A DNA stretch of 40,348 nt from Obelidium mucronatum (GCA_025765595.1 JAIVFH010000243.1:1-40348); one strand, 5' to 3'. Positions 1 to 9,869 are shown, numbered from the stretch's first letter. Numbers and translations: made by a program. Notes: generated by a model from the letters alone, not told the origin.

Positions 1-271
1 ACCCTTCCTTGAACAGAAACAAATCAGATGCTGTGGGCAATTCATGCGGTCTCTTCAAGTGCGAATACCCCGCCCAAAACTCTTCCACCGTACTAAACGT
101 AGTTAATTTCGTGATTGCGTCAGAGTAGTTGATGTTGGCAGCTGGTTGTGTTGTTGGTGGGGCCGTTGAAGAAGAAGCTGCTCCACTAGCGCCTGTACCA
201 GTGCTAGCCGCAGCAGATTCAAGGTCCAGGGATTTATCCTTTAGGTCTTTTCGTTTTGGCTCCTTGTGCAT
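1..271 (-). CDS. eIF4E-family cap-binding protein, 4EHP-like (5' end only)
   Basis: Cap-binding translation factor of the eIF4E superfamily. Reading leftward from the ATG at 271, a low-complexity Ala/Ser/Thr-rich leader of about 50 residues is followed by a segment matching the start of the eIF4E fold: T-V-E-E-F-W then H-L-K-R-P-x-x-L-P and L-F-K-E-G. The 'TVEEFW...H.KRP..LP..SD..LFK.G' spacing is that of class II eIF4E (4EHP/nCBP), proteins that bind the cap but often repress translation, rather than of canonical eIF4E. The gene runs off the left edge, so the second cap-binding Trp and the rest of the fold are not visible. No intron is seen in this part. Family assignment is firm; the class II call is an inference from a short stretch. 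Confidence 0.85.
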   Translation of the reverse strand, partial: MHKEPKRKDLKDKSLDLESAAASTGTGASGAASSSTAPPTTQPAANINYSDAITKLTTFSTVEEFWAGYSHLKRPHELPTASDLFLFKEG

Positions 272-529
272 GGTCCTTTTTTAACAATGTTAATGTTGAT
301 TTAACGCCGTTTCAAGACTGGAGCCTTCGTACCAGAACACCCAGGAGTGCTGAAGTTGATGTGGTTCTTGGTGGTCCATCATGATCATGTACTGTGCTGA
401 GATGTATACAGTTGTTGTTGAGAAGGTTAAAAAGGCAATTTCTCTTTTCTTTTTTTTAATTTATTTTCTTTATACTTTCGACTTTAATTTTACTGCATTG
501 ATCGCTTTTTAGCTCAAACGATTCGATTT
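272..529. other. intergenic, head-to-head promoter region
   Basis: 258 bp between the leftward eIF4E-like gene and the first rightward ORF. It contains a T-run around 450-460 and a TATA-poor AT-rich stretch, but no RNA gene or repeat that I can recognise. It probably carries promoters for both directions (inference). Confidence 0.4.
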
Positions 530-857
530 ATGGCCAGCTCTCAGCCGGGGTCAGCTGCGAGTAGGGCTATAGAACAGTACCGAACAAAAGATTTGACCAC
601 TGCCTTGCAAATTCTGGCTGCGCGATAAAAGACAAAGCAGATTCCATCGGAGCTTTTTTCATCAGAGTACAAAATCAGAAGATTGGATGGACTTCGGTTT
701 GGCGGCGGAAGGAGACACATCCACGGCTCAAACTCTCTGAGCCGCTGCAAGCAACGACATTACCCAGTCATCGGACAAAAAAGAAATTACGGTAGCTGCT
801 CCCATTATCCATCGCGAGAATGGCTTCAAAGGGGATCGAATTCGTTATGTGAATTTT
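530..857 (+). other. unresolved short ORFs upstream of the 860 gene
   Basis: An ATG at 530 opens a 32-codon ORF that ends at the TAA at 626-628. The same frame then stays open without an ATG for 76 codons, to the TAA that directly precedes the ATG at 860. Another frame also reads plausibly around 670-745. This could be a 5' leader with an upstream ORF, an unresolved first exon of the next gene, or a decayed gene. I found no convincing GT-AG pair joining it to the downstream exon in frame, so no protein is proposed. Confidence 0.25.
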
Positions 858-859
858 AA

Positions 860-1406
860 ATGTCACACGAAACCCACATCGCCACTGCTAAGCAGTATGA
901 GCAGGAGCGGGAAGACATACAGGCCAAACTCAATGCTATGCTTATTGATGACACTTTGCGTGCAGAGATGAAGGAGATTGCGGTCAGATCGTCTTCCGCT
1001 CCCATCGTAAAGGAGCCACAGCTAGTGGAGCACCTGCACGACAAGACTTTGCACCATCCCACCACTGATGCGCCTGGTATGTGGCTCTCTTGAGAATATC
1101 TTAGCTCTCTGTTATGCCCTAATTATAAGACATTAGGTTCCGGCGCATATCGTCTGGGGTCTGACGGGTTTCCTGTACTCTTATTTCGATTTTTTATGGG
1201 TACAGGATCAATCTTTCTCATGCTCTCTATTGTCTTCTCGGGACTCGGATACTCGGATTTGGCACAGTATTGCTTCTCGCAACTGAATACCTGTGTGGCG
1301 ATGGCCGTCGGGGTTAGACTCCTCCTCGAGGTATGTTTTATGTGTGTATTTCATGTCGCATTCCTCTTATTTGCTTGTCCTTCGATAGTTGATTATTAGA
1401 ATGTGA
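860..1406 (+). CDS. small putative membrane protein, three exons
   Basis: Proposed exons are 860-1076, 1206-1330 and 1389-1406, giving 119 aa. Both introns are GT-AG (129 and 58 nt), and the second has a textbook GTATGT...TAG. The frame is preserved at each junction: a G from exon 1 plus GA from exon 2 makes Gly. The first 70 residues are charged and helical-looking, starting M-S-H-E-T-H. The second exon encodes a hydrophobic stretch (S-I-F-L-M-L-S-I-V-F-S-G-L) and a second weakly hydrophobic segment (C-V-A-M-A-V-G-V-R-L-L-L), suggesting one or two membrane helices near the C-terminus. If intron 2 is retained, the ORF runs on with more hydrophobic residues to 1399. The ATG has A at -3. I do not recognise the family. 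Confidence 0.5.
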
Positions 1407-2074
1407 CATTATTACCTGATCAAGCCTCATATTTAATTGAACGGAAGCCACATAGTTAAAGAAAGTAAAACGGGAAAGCACTAGTAACAGAAAAAGAAAT
1501 CTGAATAGAAATAGTTGCTGGCAACATTGTTGTTAGTCTACTAATAATAATTTTCCTGGACCATTCGAATTAATGCATCAAGTATTGCTAAACTTTATGT
1601 TGGGCAAAATGTTATCCCGCTCTTTATAAACTGTTTGATTGCTGAACCAGAGCAAATAGCAGATAAGCCTGCCGCACAAGCCCAACCAAAATTCGTGTAA
1701 CCTTCCCCCTTCCCGATTCCCGAGACCTTCCATTTCTTCTGTTTCACTGCCCTTCATTAACTGATATCGATCTGCCAGCGGTTACGCTTATATCCCTTCA
1801 CAGCGAATAGAAGCAACTGAAGCCGGGAGAAATTTGGCCGTCCACTGACCGTCGACGATGTGCCTCCTCCTCCCTAGTTTTAAAGAACCGATCGAAGAAC
1901 CAAGCAGAGCCTTTGTGGCTCAAGTTTCAAAGTGATATATTATCATTTGATTAAAAAAAACGTTTACAGCTTCCCAAAACAACAAAAGAGTTTGGGAAGT
2001 GAACAAAGATATTGAATAGTATTTATTAGTCCTTCAATACCATCATTACACTCTAGTATACTGAGCAGTTGAGC
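1407..2074. other. intergenic and 5' region of the 2075 gene
   Basis: About 670 bp, AT-rich, with no recognisable gene. A short ORF starting at 1858 (M-C-L-L-L-P) might be an upstream ORF. A TAG at about 2054-2056 preceded by pyrimidines looks like a 3' splice site, so an upstream non-coding or signal-peptide exon for the next gene is possible but could not be located. Confidence 0.35.
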
Positions 2075-3361
2075 ATGCTTACGGTGGTCGACGTTCAGGA
2101 TGCAAATCTTCTCATTTACTCTTTGAAGAGAAAAATGGCAGCAGACCCTTCCCGCACCTGTATGGATGTGCAGAGCACCTATGACTATGCCAGAATCGAT
2201 GCCATGAGTGTCAACAGAGATTCTTGCTCTCAATTGGTCATGCAGCGAATGGTTGAAGCTCAGAAGGCCTGTGCTCCATCGACTGGCAGCTTCTTCACAT
2301 TCAGCACACATACGGGCTCCTACATTGACCCTCCTTCATACCAGCAGTTCTGCTTGGAAAAGTACAACATGGCTTTGAACTTCGCTGGTTTGCCTGCTGT
2401 TACTGCAAGTCCAATCCCAACGCTTGTGGTGCCAACTGGATCCAGCTCTGGATCAAGCAACTCTGGATCAAGCAACTCTGGATCAAGCAACTCTGGATCA
2501 AGCAACTCTGGATCAAGCAACTCTGGTTCATCCAACTCTTCGGACTCTGGATCAAGCAAGACTACCATTCTGATTGGGGCTGGTGTTGGTGTGGTTGTCC
2601 TTATCGCATTGATTGCCTGTGCCTGCTGGTTCATGCGTCGCCCTTCGAAAAAGAACCCACACGTTGAAGTTCCTCCTGCTGCTCCTTACCAGCAGTTTAA
2701 TCAACAGCAAAATGGAGGCGTCTACTACAGCGAACCACAACCACATCAACCACCCCAACCTTCGTACCAACCACAACACATCGACGACAGCCCAATTATT
2801 CTACCAGGACATGAAAGACTGCAGCCGCAATTCCAGCAGCCTGGCGGCAGCTTGTACTCGTCTCAACAATCCTTTGACGACCTGTCGTCAAGACAAGCAG
2901 CAGACATGTACGCCCCCATCGAACTTCCATCAACCCCTCCTGTTGTGAGCGCATATCCATCTGCCTCGGAAGAAAAGAGATCTCATCGTTTGAACCATGA
3001 TGGAACGCAAGCGTCTGTTTTTGATGTTTACGGCAATACTCCAACGGCAGTGGCAGCGGCTTCTTCCCGCAGTGAGCCATCTATCCAACTCTATGACGAA
3101 CACTCTGTTTCAATTCATCACTCGAATGATAGTGCCAGTTACGCCCCCGTTCAAGTCCCTGTTCCAAGAGTTCATAGTGCGAACACTGGTTACGCTCCAG
3201 TTACGGGCAGTGGTACTATTGAGCTAACTTCCGTCGGATACGACGAAAAACGCAGAGAAGCTGAAAGTCAAGCTGCAAACAATTTACTGTCGGTTGGTGC
3301 TTCTGTCGCACCTCCTCCTGCGTACAACGAGTTTTGGGCAGAAAATGAACCAAAGCGCTAG
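2075..3361 (+). CDS. single-pass membrane protein, Cys-containing ectodomain, SGSSN repeats
   Basis: 428 aa from the first in-frame ATG. The N-terminal 130 residues contain four spaced cysteines and no clear signal peptide; one may lie in an unseen upstream exon. A Ser/Gly/Asn linker follows, made of six 5-residue repeats S-G-S-S-N encoded by a 15-bp minisatellite. One transmembrane helix (about residues 163-187, I-L-I-G-A-G-V-G-V-V-V-L-I-A-L-I) is followed by a basic stop-transfer R-R-P-S-K-K. The remaining roughly 240 residues are a Gln/Pro/Ser-rich tail containing V-F-D-V-Y-G-N and several Y-A-P-[VI] motifs. Layout is type I (outside-TM-inside) by analogy with fungal wall-stress sensors, but no WSC domain is present. 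It shares organisation and the K-M-A...C pattern with the next gene, so the two are probably tandem paralogs. Function unknown. Confidence 0.7.
   Translation: MLTVVDVQDANLLIYSLKRKMAADPSRTCMDVQSTYDYARIDAMSVNRDSCSQLVMQRMVEAQKACAPSTGSFFTFSTHTGSYIDPPSYQQFCLEKYNMALNFAGLPAVTASPIPTLVVPTGSSSGSSNSGSSNSGSSNSGSSNSGSSNSGSSNSSDSGSSKTTILIGAGVGVVVLIALIACACWFMRRPSKKNPHVEVPPAAPYQQFNQQQNGGVYYSEPQPHQPPQPSYQPQHIDDSPIILPGHERLQPQFQQPGGSLYSSQQSFDDLSSRQAADMYAPIELPSTPPVVSAYPSASEEKRSHRLNHDGTQASVFDVYGNTPTAVAAASSRSEPSIQLYDEHSVSIHHSNDSASYAPVQVPVPRVHSANTGYAPVTGSGTIELTSVGYDEKRREAESQAANNLLSVGASVAPPPAYNEFWAENEPKR
2446..2535 (+). repeat. 15-bp tandem repeat coding for SGSSN
   Basis: Five identical copies of the unit ctctggatcaagcaa (2446-2520) followed by one diverged copy (2521-2535). 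It lies inside the linker of the membrane protein and keeps frame. Identity between copies suggests recent slippage or length polymorphism. Confidence 0.95.
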
Positions 3362-3482
3362 TTTTTCTTTCTATCACTATACGTCTATTAAACTTGTTTT
3401 ACCTCCCAATAAAGGACTAGCGAGGTTTGATTAGAAGGTGATTGTAAATTTTGTGAAAATATTGTAGGCTTGGTTGGCAACA

Positions 3483-5251
3483 ATGAGTTGTCCATCACGC
3501 CTCACAACCTACGTAAGAGCCGGCAGGAGAAGAGATCCGATTGATCTAACCGAAAGGATCTAGAAAATGGCTAGGCAGAATGCGCTCGATACATGCACCA
3601 AGTACAACTCAGCAAACGGTAGTCCCTGCTATTGCACCAACGGCGTTATGAAAGCAATGGTGCCCTTCTTCAACGACTGCTATTCAAACGGGCAGTTTAG
3701 ATCACAGGATGTCTACTACAGCAGCCCAGACACCTTCCAGCGATACTGCTAGTGAGTTTTGCTCAATTTAATCAAACTCCAGCAGACTTACGTTAACCTT
3801 CTTCTACCAGCACCCTTGGGATTCCTCTTGCGATTGCTGGAACTTCTTCAAAGACGACGCAAAAACCTCGAACAACAGTAGCGGCTTCTCCTAGTGGTGG
3901 TGGTAGCGGGAATGGCAGTGCTTCGTCGCAAGTCAGTGGAAACAGTGAACCTACAAATGTGAATGAAGAAAGCGAATTATTGTTGGGAACTGATTCTGGC
4001 TCAGCAGCGAGCACTCAGACTGCAAGCAGGACTTCGACCACATCAGCGACTCCAGCAGCAACTACAACTGGCCTGGAAAGTACCGGTTCACAGGGAACTC
4101 CTCTTGGAATTCCTATTGCGGGCTGGGTTGGAATTGGGGTCGGCGCACTTGTGGTATTGCTGCTACTATGTCTGTTTGTGACTCGCTTGTGCAACAAAGC
4201 ACGACGTAACCGAAACTCGAATTCAAACGAACTCTATAACGGAAGTAATGATTTATCTGCCACTGCCAACAGTACGACTGCCTCTCGAACCCGTGATGTT
4301 GGAGGAGTCTACAACTCCACCCAAGGCGAGCGAGAATCACAACCAAAGGAACCTCCTCGGGCCTTCCAACCAAACCAAAATATCGGATCTTCTCAAACCA
4401 ATGGAGCCATACAGATGAGGGAAGTTGGGAACACCGGATTTGACATGACTCCAGCTACAGCTACATTTGCAGCCACAGCCGCTGTTGAAACAACTAAATC
4501 AAACAAAAAGGAACCGACTCGCTTGATTGACTTGGATGATGATGAAAGAAGTATTACATCTTCTCAGCAAGCTCCTTCATTCTTTGACGTCTACAGCAAC
4601 CCAACTGCCACAGCAACTGCTGGCCCTGCATATAGTAATCCATCCCTTGGACAACCTCACCAACATCGTGCCAGTATGCCATACGCGGGAACGCCATTGG
4701 CGAATAGCTCTTTTCCGAATTCAAACGAAAGTTACCGGCCTGCTAGTTTGCCACCCGTCCCAGCATTTGACTCTGTCTATAACCAGCCAAAGCCAGCCGT
4801 TCTTGAAGCCAACAGCCAACAGCATCGAAACTCGTTTGCTGATGCATATGGTGTGCCAGTACAACGCCCCGTCAGCCTCCAACAAGCCGTCCTAGTTCAA
4901 CAACAACAACAGCAACAAATTCGCCATTCTTATGCCGGAGCAATTGCCGCGCCTATTCTACCAAACCAAGCAATGACGAATGATCCATTCGATGATGCCT
5001 CCAGCTCTTCAGGCTACAACATGCGCCCTACATCTTTTGCAGAGGCATACAGTAAACCAATCAACCGCGATTCCTTCACACAACACCGAGGATCAAATCC
5101 ATTTGACGACGCGGAGGCGGCTCAAAAGAGTGGAGAACGTAGACAGAGTTTTATGGATGTGTATAGCCAGCAGCCATCACCATCTGGGAATAATCTGCAA
5201 AGTGGGAATCCGAGACGTGACTCCTTTGTTGATGTGTATGGAAACTTGTAG
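3483..5251 (+). CDS. single-pass membrane protein with repeated SFxDVY tail motifs
   Basis: Proposed exons are 3483-3512, 3564-3751 and 3811-5251 (552 aa). Intron 1 (51 nt) has GTAAGA, a CTAAC branch sequence and TAG; intron 2 (59 nt) runs GTGAGT to CCAG; both keep frame. The ectodomain has about nine cysteines including C-Y-C, followed by a Ser/Thr/Gly-rich stalk and a transmembrane helix at about residues 172-196 (G-W-V-G-I-G-V-G-A-L-V-V-L-L-L-L-C-L), then basic residues. The long tail repeats a motif ending F-x-D-[VA]-Y at least five times: S-F-F-D-V-Y, S-F-A-D-A-Y, S-F-A-E-A-Y, S-F-M-D-V-Y, and S-F-V-D-V-Y-G at the C-terminus. Several copies are preceded by R-R-x-S-type sites. N-P-F-D-D and D-P-F-D-D, motifs known to bind endocytic adaptors, are also present. 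No signal peptide is visible and no ATG lies between the previous stop and 3483. Function unknown; receptor-like by layout. Confidence 0.7.
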
Positions 5252-5394
5252 GAGCCCAAGTCTATTCAATGTTCCATCGTCTCCTCTTTTTTTTTTGGCT
5301 TCCTTTGCGTTGAAATATAGTAGATTTTCGTTTAATTGCTGTCTGTTTTCTTTTTTTTTTTTTTTTTTTTTTTGTTTTGTGACAATTTTGAAGA
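5252..5394. other. short intergenic region with a 23-T run
   Basis: The run of T at 5351-5373 sits about 20 bp upstream of the next start codon. Poly(dT) tracts are common nucleosome-excluding promoter elements in fungi (known), so a promoter role is reasonable (inference). Confidence 0.5.
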
Positions 5395-6834
5395 ATGCAG
5401 GCAAAGAAGGTCCATCCCAAATCTACCCGTGAATCCTTGGCCGATCACGAAAACACTCCTTCGAGACTATCGCAGTGCAGTATGTGTATCGAGAATTCCA
5501 AAAAAAAAGGCGCAGTCTCAATCAACGTTTTGAAAACAATTGACAGGTCGATCATGGTCGCAATCCCACATATCGGCCTTGAAAATATTTGTAGGGACTT
5601 GGAATATGAATGGAAAGGTAACCTTGTCTTTTTTTTTTAAGAAAACACTTCACATTGATAACACATGATCCGTTTTGGGGGGAAAGGTTCCAAAAGCAAA
5701 GACTTTTCCGTTCAACGAGCTACAAGTAACGTCAAAACCTTCAATTGATTCTTCATCAAAACGATCGTCCATCATATCATCTGATTATGCCGGAGAATAC
5801 CCGTACAACATTATTGCCATTGGATGCCAAGAAGCACGGCACACTCAAAAATTCAAAAGATGGCTGGACGGGTGTATCAAGGAATACGAAGGAGGAGGAT
5901 ATCGTCTTGCTAAACTTGTGAAAATGGGAAGCTTGTCTCTGATTGTCTTGGTCGCCTGGTGGATGTTGACTGGTAAAAAAAAAAAAAGCAGTCAACCCCT
6001 TTCCGATTCACATGTTTTATTGAAACCACTCCTTTCAAGAAAAGGCATTCAGATACAATTTGGAAACGCGACCAAAAACATGTTCAACAGAATTTTTGGA
6101 AACAAGGGAGCAACCTACGTTCGAATAGAATTCAAAGGCATGTCTCTGCTGTTTGTCAATTGTCACTTTAGTGCACATCAAGAAAAGGTTTCGGAAAGAA
6201 GGAAGGATTATCTGAAGCTGAGCGCTATCATATCGAAACGATTTCCAGCGGGAATACCACCACCGCCTCAGTCTCCTTCAGCGACGTGCGATGATGCTGG
6301 GATTATTGATCAATTTGACTGCATGTTTTGGCTTGGGGATTTGAATTATCGGGTAAACGGCACAAGGAGAATTGTTGATGCTTTAATATCCCGGAAAGAT
6401 CAAGATGTGAGACTGTCTTTTTTATCAGGTTTATCAGATGTTTTTTTTATTTTTTTTAATTGTGATACATTCAGATCATGCTGGGAAACGACCAACTGTC
6501 ACTAGAAATGAAAAAAGGCCATGTACTCTCTGGATTTCATGAAGCAGCTCCGATATCCTTTCCGCCAACATTCAAGTTTGACGTGCTCAAAACGAAAAGA
6601 CTCCAAGCAAAAAGGAAGCAAGTTGATGTTTTGGAAAACAATGAAGAAGGAGTCAAAACACCAATCAACGTGTATGATACAAGCATTAAATCAAGGATTC
6701 CTTCATGGACGGATCGAATCTTGTATGCAAGTCGCAAAGATGGGCGTGTGACGTGCAGCAAATATGACAGTGAAATGGGAGCAATGGAGTCCGACCATAA
6801 ACCAGTGTTTGCCCTTTTTGATGTAGCAATATAA
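5395..6834 (+). CDS. inositol polyphosphate 5-phosphatase (synaptojanin/INPP5 type)
   Basis: Removes the 5-phosphate from phosphoinositides or inositol phosphates. Exons 5395-5479, 5547-5617, 5687-6406 and 6475-6834 give 411 aa with frame kept at every junction. The fold starts with F-V-G-T-W-N-M-N-G-K just before residue 53. It continues with G-C-Q-E-A (catalytic Glu region), F-G-N-K-G-A, F-V-N-C-H-F-S-A-H, W-L-G-D-L-N-Y-R at about 267-274, R-I-P-S-W-T-D-R-I-L at 366-375, and S-D-H-K-P-V at about 398. These are the signature motifs; W-T-D-R instead of W-C-D-R also occurs in synaptojanins. There is no Sac1, PH or SH2 domain, so this is a catalytic-domain-only enzyme with a short basic leader. 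Within exon 3 an oligo-A tract at about 5973-5987 encodes K-K-K-K between conserved blocks where an unremoved short intron is possible. Confidence 0.93.
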
Positions 6835-6926
6835 TCAAAATTTTTCCAAATGCTGTTTTCTTTTGTTGTTGTTTTGAAGTTCACGTCATTGTTTTCTGAT
6901 TGGATATTCCGATAATTTTGACAACA

Positions 6927-7991
6927 ATGTACGCAGAACCTCAATCCGACAACCCCAGCTCCACAGACGAAGCATCATCAATCACTCCAACCTTATCAAA
7001 TCATCCCCATGAATCATTGAGTCGACAACATAGCCGTCCTCAACCAACCCACCTTGCCAGCTTGCAACTGAATAACCTCAGCCAACTCGCGTTCGGCCCA
7101 TCGTCATCACCCAGCTCTGCAACAGCAGCTTCTGCACGCTCGCCTGATCCCACACACGATGACACGTTATCGGATGTTCTTGAAAAGAATCGCGAATGGT
7201 CGAATCTTCAACAAGTTACAAATCCTGGGCTTTTTGAGAAATTGGCATTGAAACAGCAGCCAGAGATCTTATGGATAGGTAAGAGGAGATGCAGTGATGC
7301 TTTTATTCCATTGCCAAATTGACGCGTTGCACTTTGACGCCATCTTAAGGTTGCTCTGACGCACGTGTCCCTGCCGAGAATATCTGTGGTTTAGGACCTG
7401 GGGATTTATTTGTTCACCGCAACATTGCAAACGTTGTTGTACATACAGACTTATCCATGCTCTCTGTGTTGCAGTATGCTGTTGATATTTTGAAAGTCAA
7501 GCATATCGTTGTTTGTGGTAGGATGCTGATCGGCAGCGATGATCCACGTTTTCAGTTTCTAATTTGAGGTTTCTAATTAGGACATTATAAATGCGGGGGT
7601 TGCATGTCTGCCATGTCGAATAAGCAGTTTGGGTTGATTGATAACTGGTACTACACAAACTGGTTTTTTGGTTTTTTGATGCGATGAAAATTAAGGGCGC
7701 GTCCCAAATTTTATTTTTTTTTTGTTTTAGGCTGCGAAATATCAAAGATACATACAGTGCCAATGCGGAGCGTTTGGAAGCGCTTGATGAAGCTGAGCGG
7801 GGAGATGTCTTGGTAGAACTGAATGTTGCCAAGAGCGTCTACAATTTATGCCATACAACAATAGTGCAGAACGCATGGGCGAGGGGTCAATATCTGAGTA
7901 TTCATGGTTGGGTTTACCGGTTAAGTGACGGCCGTCTCGAGTATGTATTGGGAGCCCTTTTAAAGACCAGAACAGACTATCTGACCAACCC

Positions 7992-8024
<33 letters not shown>

Positions 8025-8381
8025 CGTAGGGATTTACAACTTTGCATCAATCACAAGGAGGAAGTAACATCGATTTATTCCTATGTAACCAATACCGGAA
8101 TCCACAATGCAGCACGTCGAGGAACCTCTGTGGATCGCTTCAACTTCCCTCCACCGCGGTCTCCAGGGTTATCTGTTTCCAAGGAGCAGCAGCAGCAATG
8201 TATTCCTCAAAGTCCTTTGGCCACGGTGTTTGCTTCGCCGCCTGCGATTCGTTCAAGCTGTAGTGGGACAGCAGCAGTAGCAGCGAAAGGCTGTTCTCCT
8301 GCTGCTGCGCATTGCGAATCGCCTTTATTGGAACGACATCATCTTCCAAGTCGAATGACAGAACTCAATTTGGATCAGTAA
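6927..8381 (+). CDS. beta-carbonic anhydrase
   Basis: Interconverts CO2 and bicarbonate; beta class, zinc enzyme, as in fungal Nce103. Exons 6927-7278, 7350-7517, 7581-7647, 7731-7940 and 8030-8381 give 382 aa with exact frame at all four joins. Conserved blocks: [44 protein letters not shown] and I-H-G-W-V-Y. Inferred zinc ligands are Cys119, His175 and Cys178, with the Asp121-Arg123 dyad. About 80 Ser/Pro-rich residues precede the core, and a Ser/Ala/Gln-rich extension of about 80 residues follows it; both are longer than in typical cytosolic family members. There is no clear signal or mitochondrial targeting peptide. Intron 4 contains a 28-A run. Confidence 0.95.
7992..8019 (+). repeat. 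28-bp A homopolymer inside an intron
   Basis: Uninterrupted A run in intron 4 (7941-8029) of the carbonic anhydrase, ten bases before the TAG acceptor. Likely length-variable between strains. Confidence 0.95.
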
Positions 8382-8445
8382 TAAAAATAAATACGACTTT
8401 TAAAAAAAATAAATCAATTTAAATTATAAAAAAAAAAAATCAATA

Positions 8446-9010
8446 ATGGGGCGACGAACAACCGACCCGCGCCGCCCAGAAGGTACCTCCACCACACCCC
8501 GTCAGACTTCTGATGAATTTATTTTTGATTTGGTACCCGTGGGCATTGGACTCTCTATTAAAAACTAAAATCGGCAAAAAAAACCAACCACCACCAAAAT
8601 ATATAAGCTGTCATCCCATACAAACAACCCAAGATATCCGCCGAAGACGCAGATCCCGACTTTTTCGGATTACTTTCACTTCTTGGCGCTTTCGCTGGAC
8701 TCGGTTAGTTAGTTCTGGGAGAACGAATCCTACCTATATTGTACCTGGTCCACGAAACACAATTTGCTTAAAAAAAAAAGGAAACTCTTGAAAACTAGTC
8801 TTTCGCCAAAAGTACGCAGTCTGGATCTCTCTGACAAGTGCAATCATTTCGCAGTTGACGGGGAAATTGACTGAACGCGAACATCGACAAGGAAGTGGGA
8901 CAATTGCATTCACGTGTATGGGTGTCTTGATGCTGTACCTACAACTGCTTCTCAAGAATACGAATGACGCAATCGTGGCAGAGAAGGAGGCGTTGGCGTT
9001 GGGGAAATGA
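8446..9010 (+). CDS. Asterix (UPF0139 / WDR83OS family, PAT complex subunit)
   Basis: Small ER membrane protein; its human counterpart with CCDC47 forms the PAT complex, an intramembrane chaperone for multipass proteins (known). Exons 8446-8532, 8634-8703 and 8799-9010 give 122 aa. The hallmark T-D-P-R-R-P is at residues 6-11. The second exon gives A-D-P-D-F-F-G-L-L-S-L-L-G-A-F-A-G-L, followed by R-Q-K-Y-A-V-W-I-S-L-T-S-A, which align with the family blocks 'DYMNLLG' and 'KWCAWVA'. A last helix G-T-I-A-F-T-C-M-G-V-L-M-L-Y-L-Q-L matches the C-terminal transmembrane segment. Length is slightly above the human protein because of a charged tail. The first donor (GTACCC) and acceptor (CCCAAG) are weak, but they are the only pair I found that restores the family sequence. 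Confidence 0.85.
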
Positions 9011-9221
9011 GAAAGTTTGTGATGTATTCCTTGTTTTTTTGGAACTGCATATTGCATTGCAGAATGGGTATAAAATAAATTATATTAAAAAAAGCTGTTA
9101 ACTTTGGTAGATTGTTAAATTTGACGGTGAAGAACTGAGAACCAGATAATTTCTTTCATTATGACAGCTGGAAGTAAAATAAAAAAAATACATTTATTAA
9201 TTAAAAACAACAACTGTCAAC

Positions 9222-9869
9222 ATGCTTCAGGATCTAGTTACTATAGGTGCTATTCTATTATGCCATTTCCTGCAGACGGTGTCAGGGCATGCAATCCTTC
9301 TTGATCCGATCCCTCGAACTGGAATGGCGGTTGGAAATGGAATCAAATACGTGGGGAACATCACAAACTATATACCGGATCCAAAGTTTCCTGATTGTGC
9401 TGAATTCCAGACACCTGGACCTGTCACGAAAAAGTATGTGGCTGGCGAGACTGTTGGTATCAAGTGGAAGAACACAATACCACACTCCAATCCACCGGGA
9501 GTGACGATTTCTATTCAATACGCGTTGGGGGGAGAGTTTGTAGTGTTGGCGGAAGGAATCGACGATGGACCGGAAGAAGCGACCATCAAACTACCTGCTG
9601 GAAAGAGTTCTCCAAGCGCAGTGTTGAGGTTCATGTGGCAAAGTAAAGAAGATGGAGGGTTTTACGTTGGATGTGCAGATGTGAGCATTACGGAAAGCCG
9701 GAAAGTATTGGTTGGCACAGATTCCAAGACTTCTAGTTTTGATGCTACTGGTACATTTATGGGTTCTGTTCCAACCGAAATCATACAACGAGTTCAAAAA
9801 TCTGGTGCATCAGTAGTGGGAACCATCAGTTACTTTATTCTTGCCACCTTTATTTTGACCCACTCTTGA
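9222..9869 (+). CDS. secreted X325/LPMO-like protein with GPI-type C-terminus
   Basis: 215 aa, intronless. A hydrophobic signal peptide (residues 1-22) ends so that the mature protein begins with His: H-A-I-L-L-D-P-I-P-R-T-G. An N-terminal His after cleavage is the hallmark of copper-binding LPMOs and of LPMO-like X325/Bim1 proteins (known), where it forms half of the copper site. Other conserved stretches shared with the next gene are I-K-Y-V-G-N-I-T-N-Y, I-P-H-S-N-P-P-G-V and D-G-G-F-Y-V-G-C-A-D-V. The last 20 residues are hydrophobic (I-S-Y-F-I-L-A-T-F-I-L), preceded by small residues, as in GPI signals. Whether it is catalytic (polysaccharide oxidation) or a copper-handling surface protein cannot be told from sequence. 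Family call is moderate. Confidence 0.75.
   Translation: MLQDLVTIGAILLCHFLQTVSGHAILLDPIPRTGMAVGNGIKYVGNITNYIPDPKFPDCAEFQTPGPVTKKYVAGETVGIKWKNTIPHSNPPGVTISIQYALGGEFVVLAEGIDDGPEEATIKLPAGKSSPSAVLRFMWQSKEDGGFYVGCADVSITESRKVLVGTDSKTSSFDATGTFMGSVPTEIIQRVQKSGASVVGTISYFILATFILTHS

Noticed and set aside
1964..2311. 115-codon ORF on the minus strand opposite the first membrane protein
   Set aside because: Antisense shadow; the plus frame has coherent domain structure and the minus frame has no recognisable content.
5687..6834. W-T-D-R in place of W-C-D-R as a defective 5-phosphatase motif
   Set aside because: Thr at this position occurs in active synaptojanin-type enzymes; the other catalytic motifs are present.
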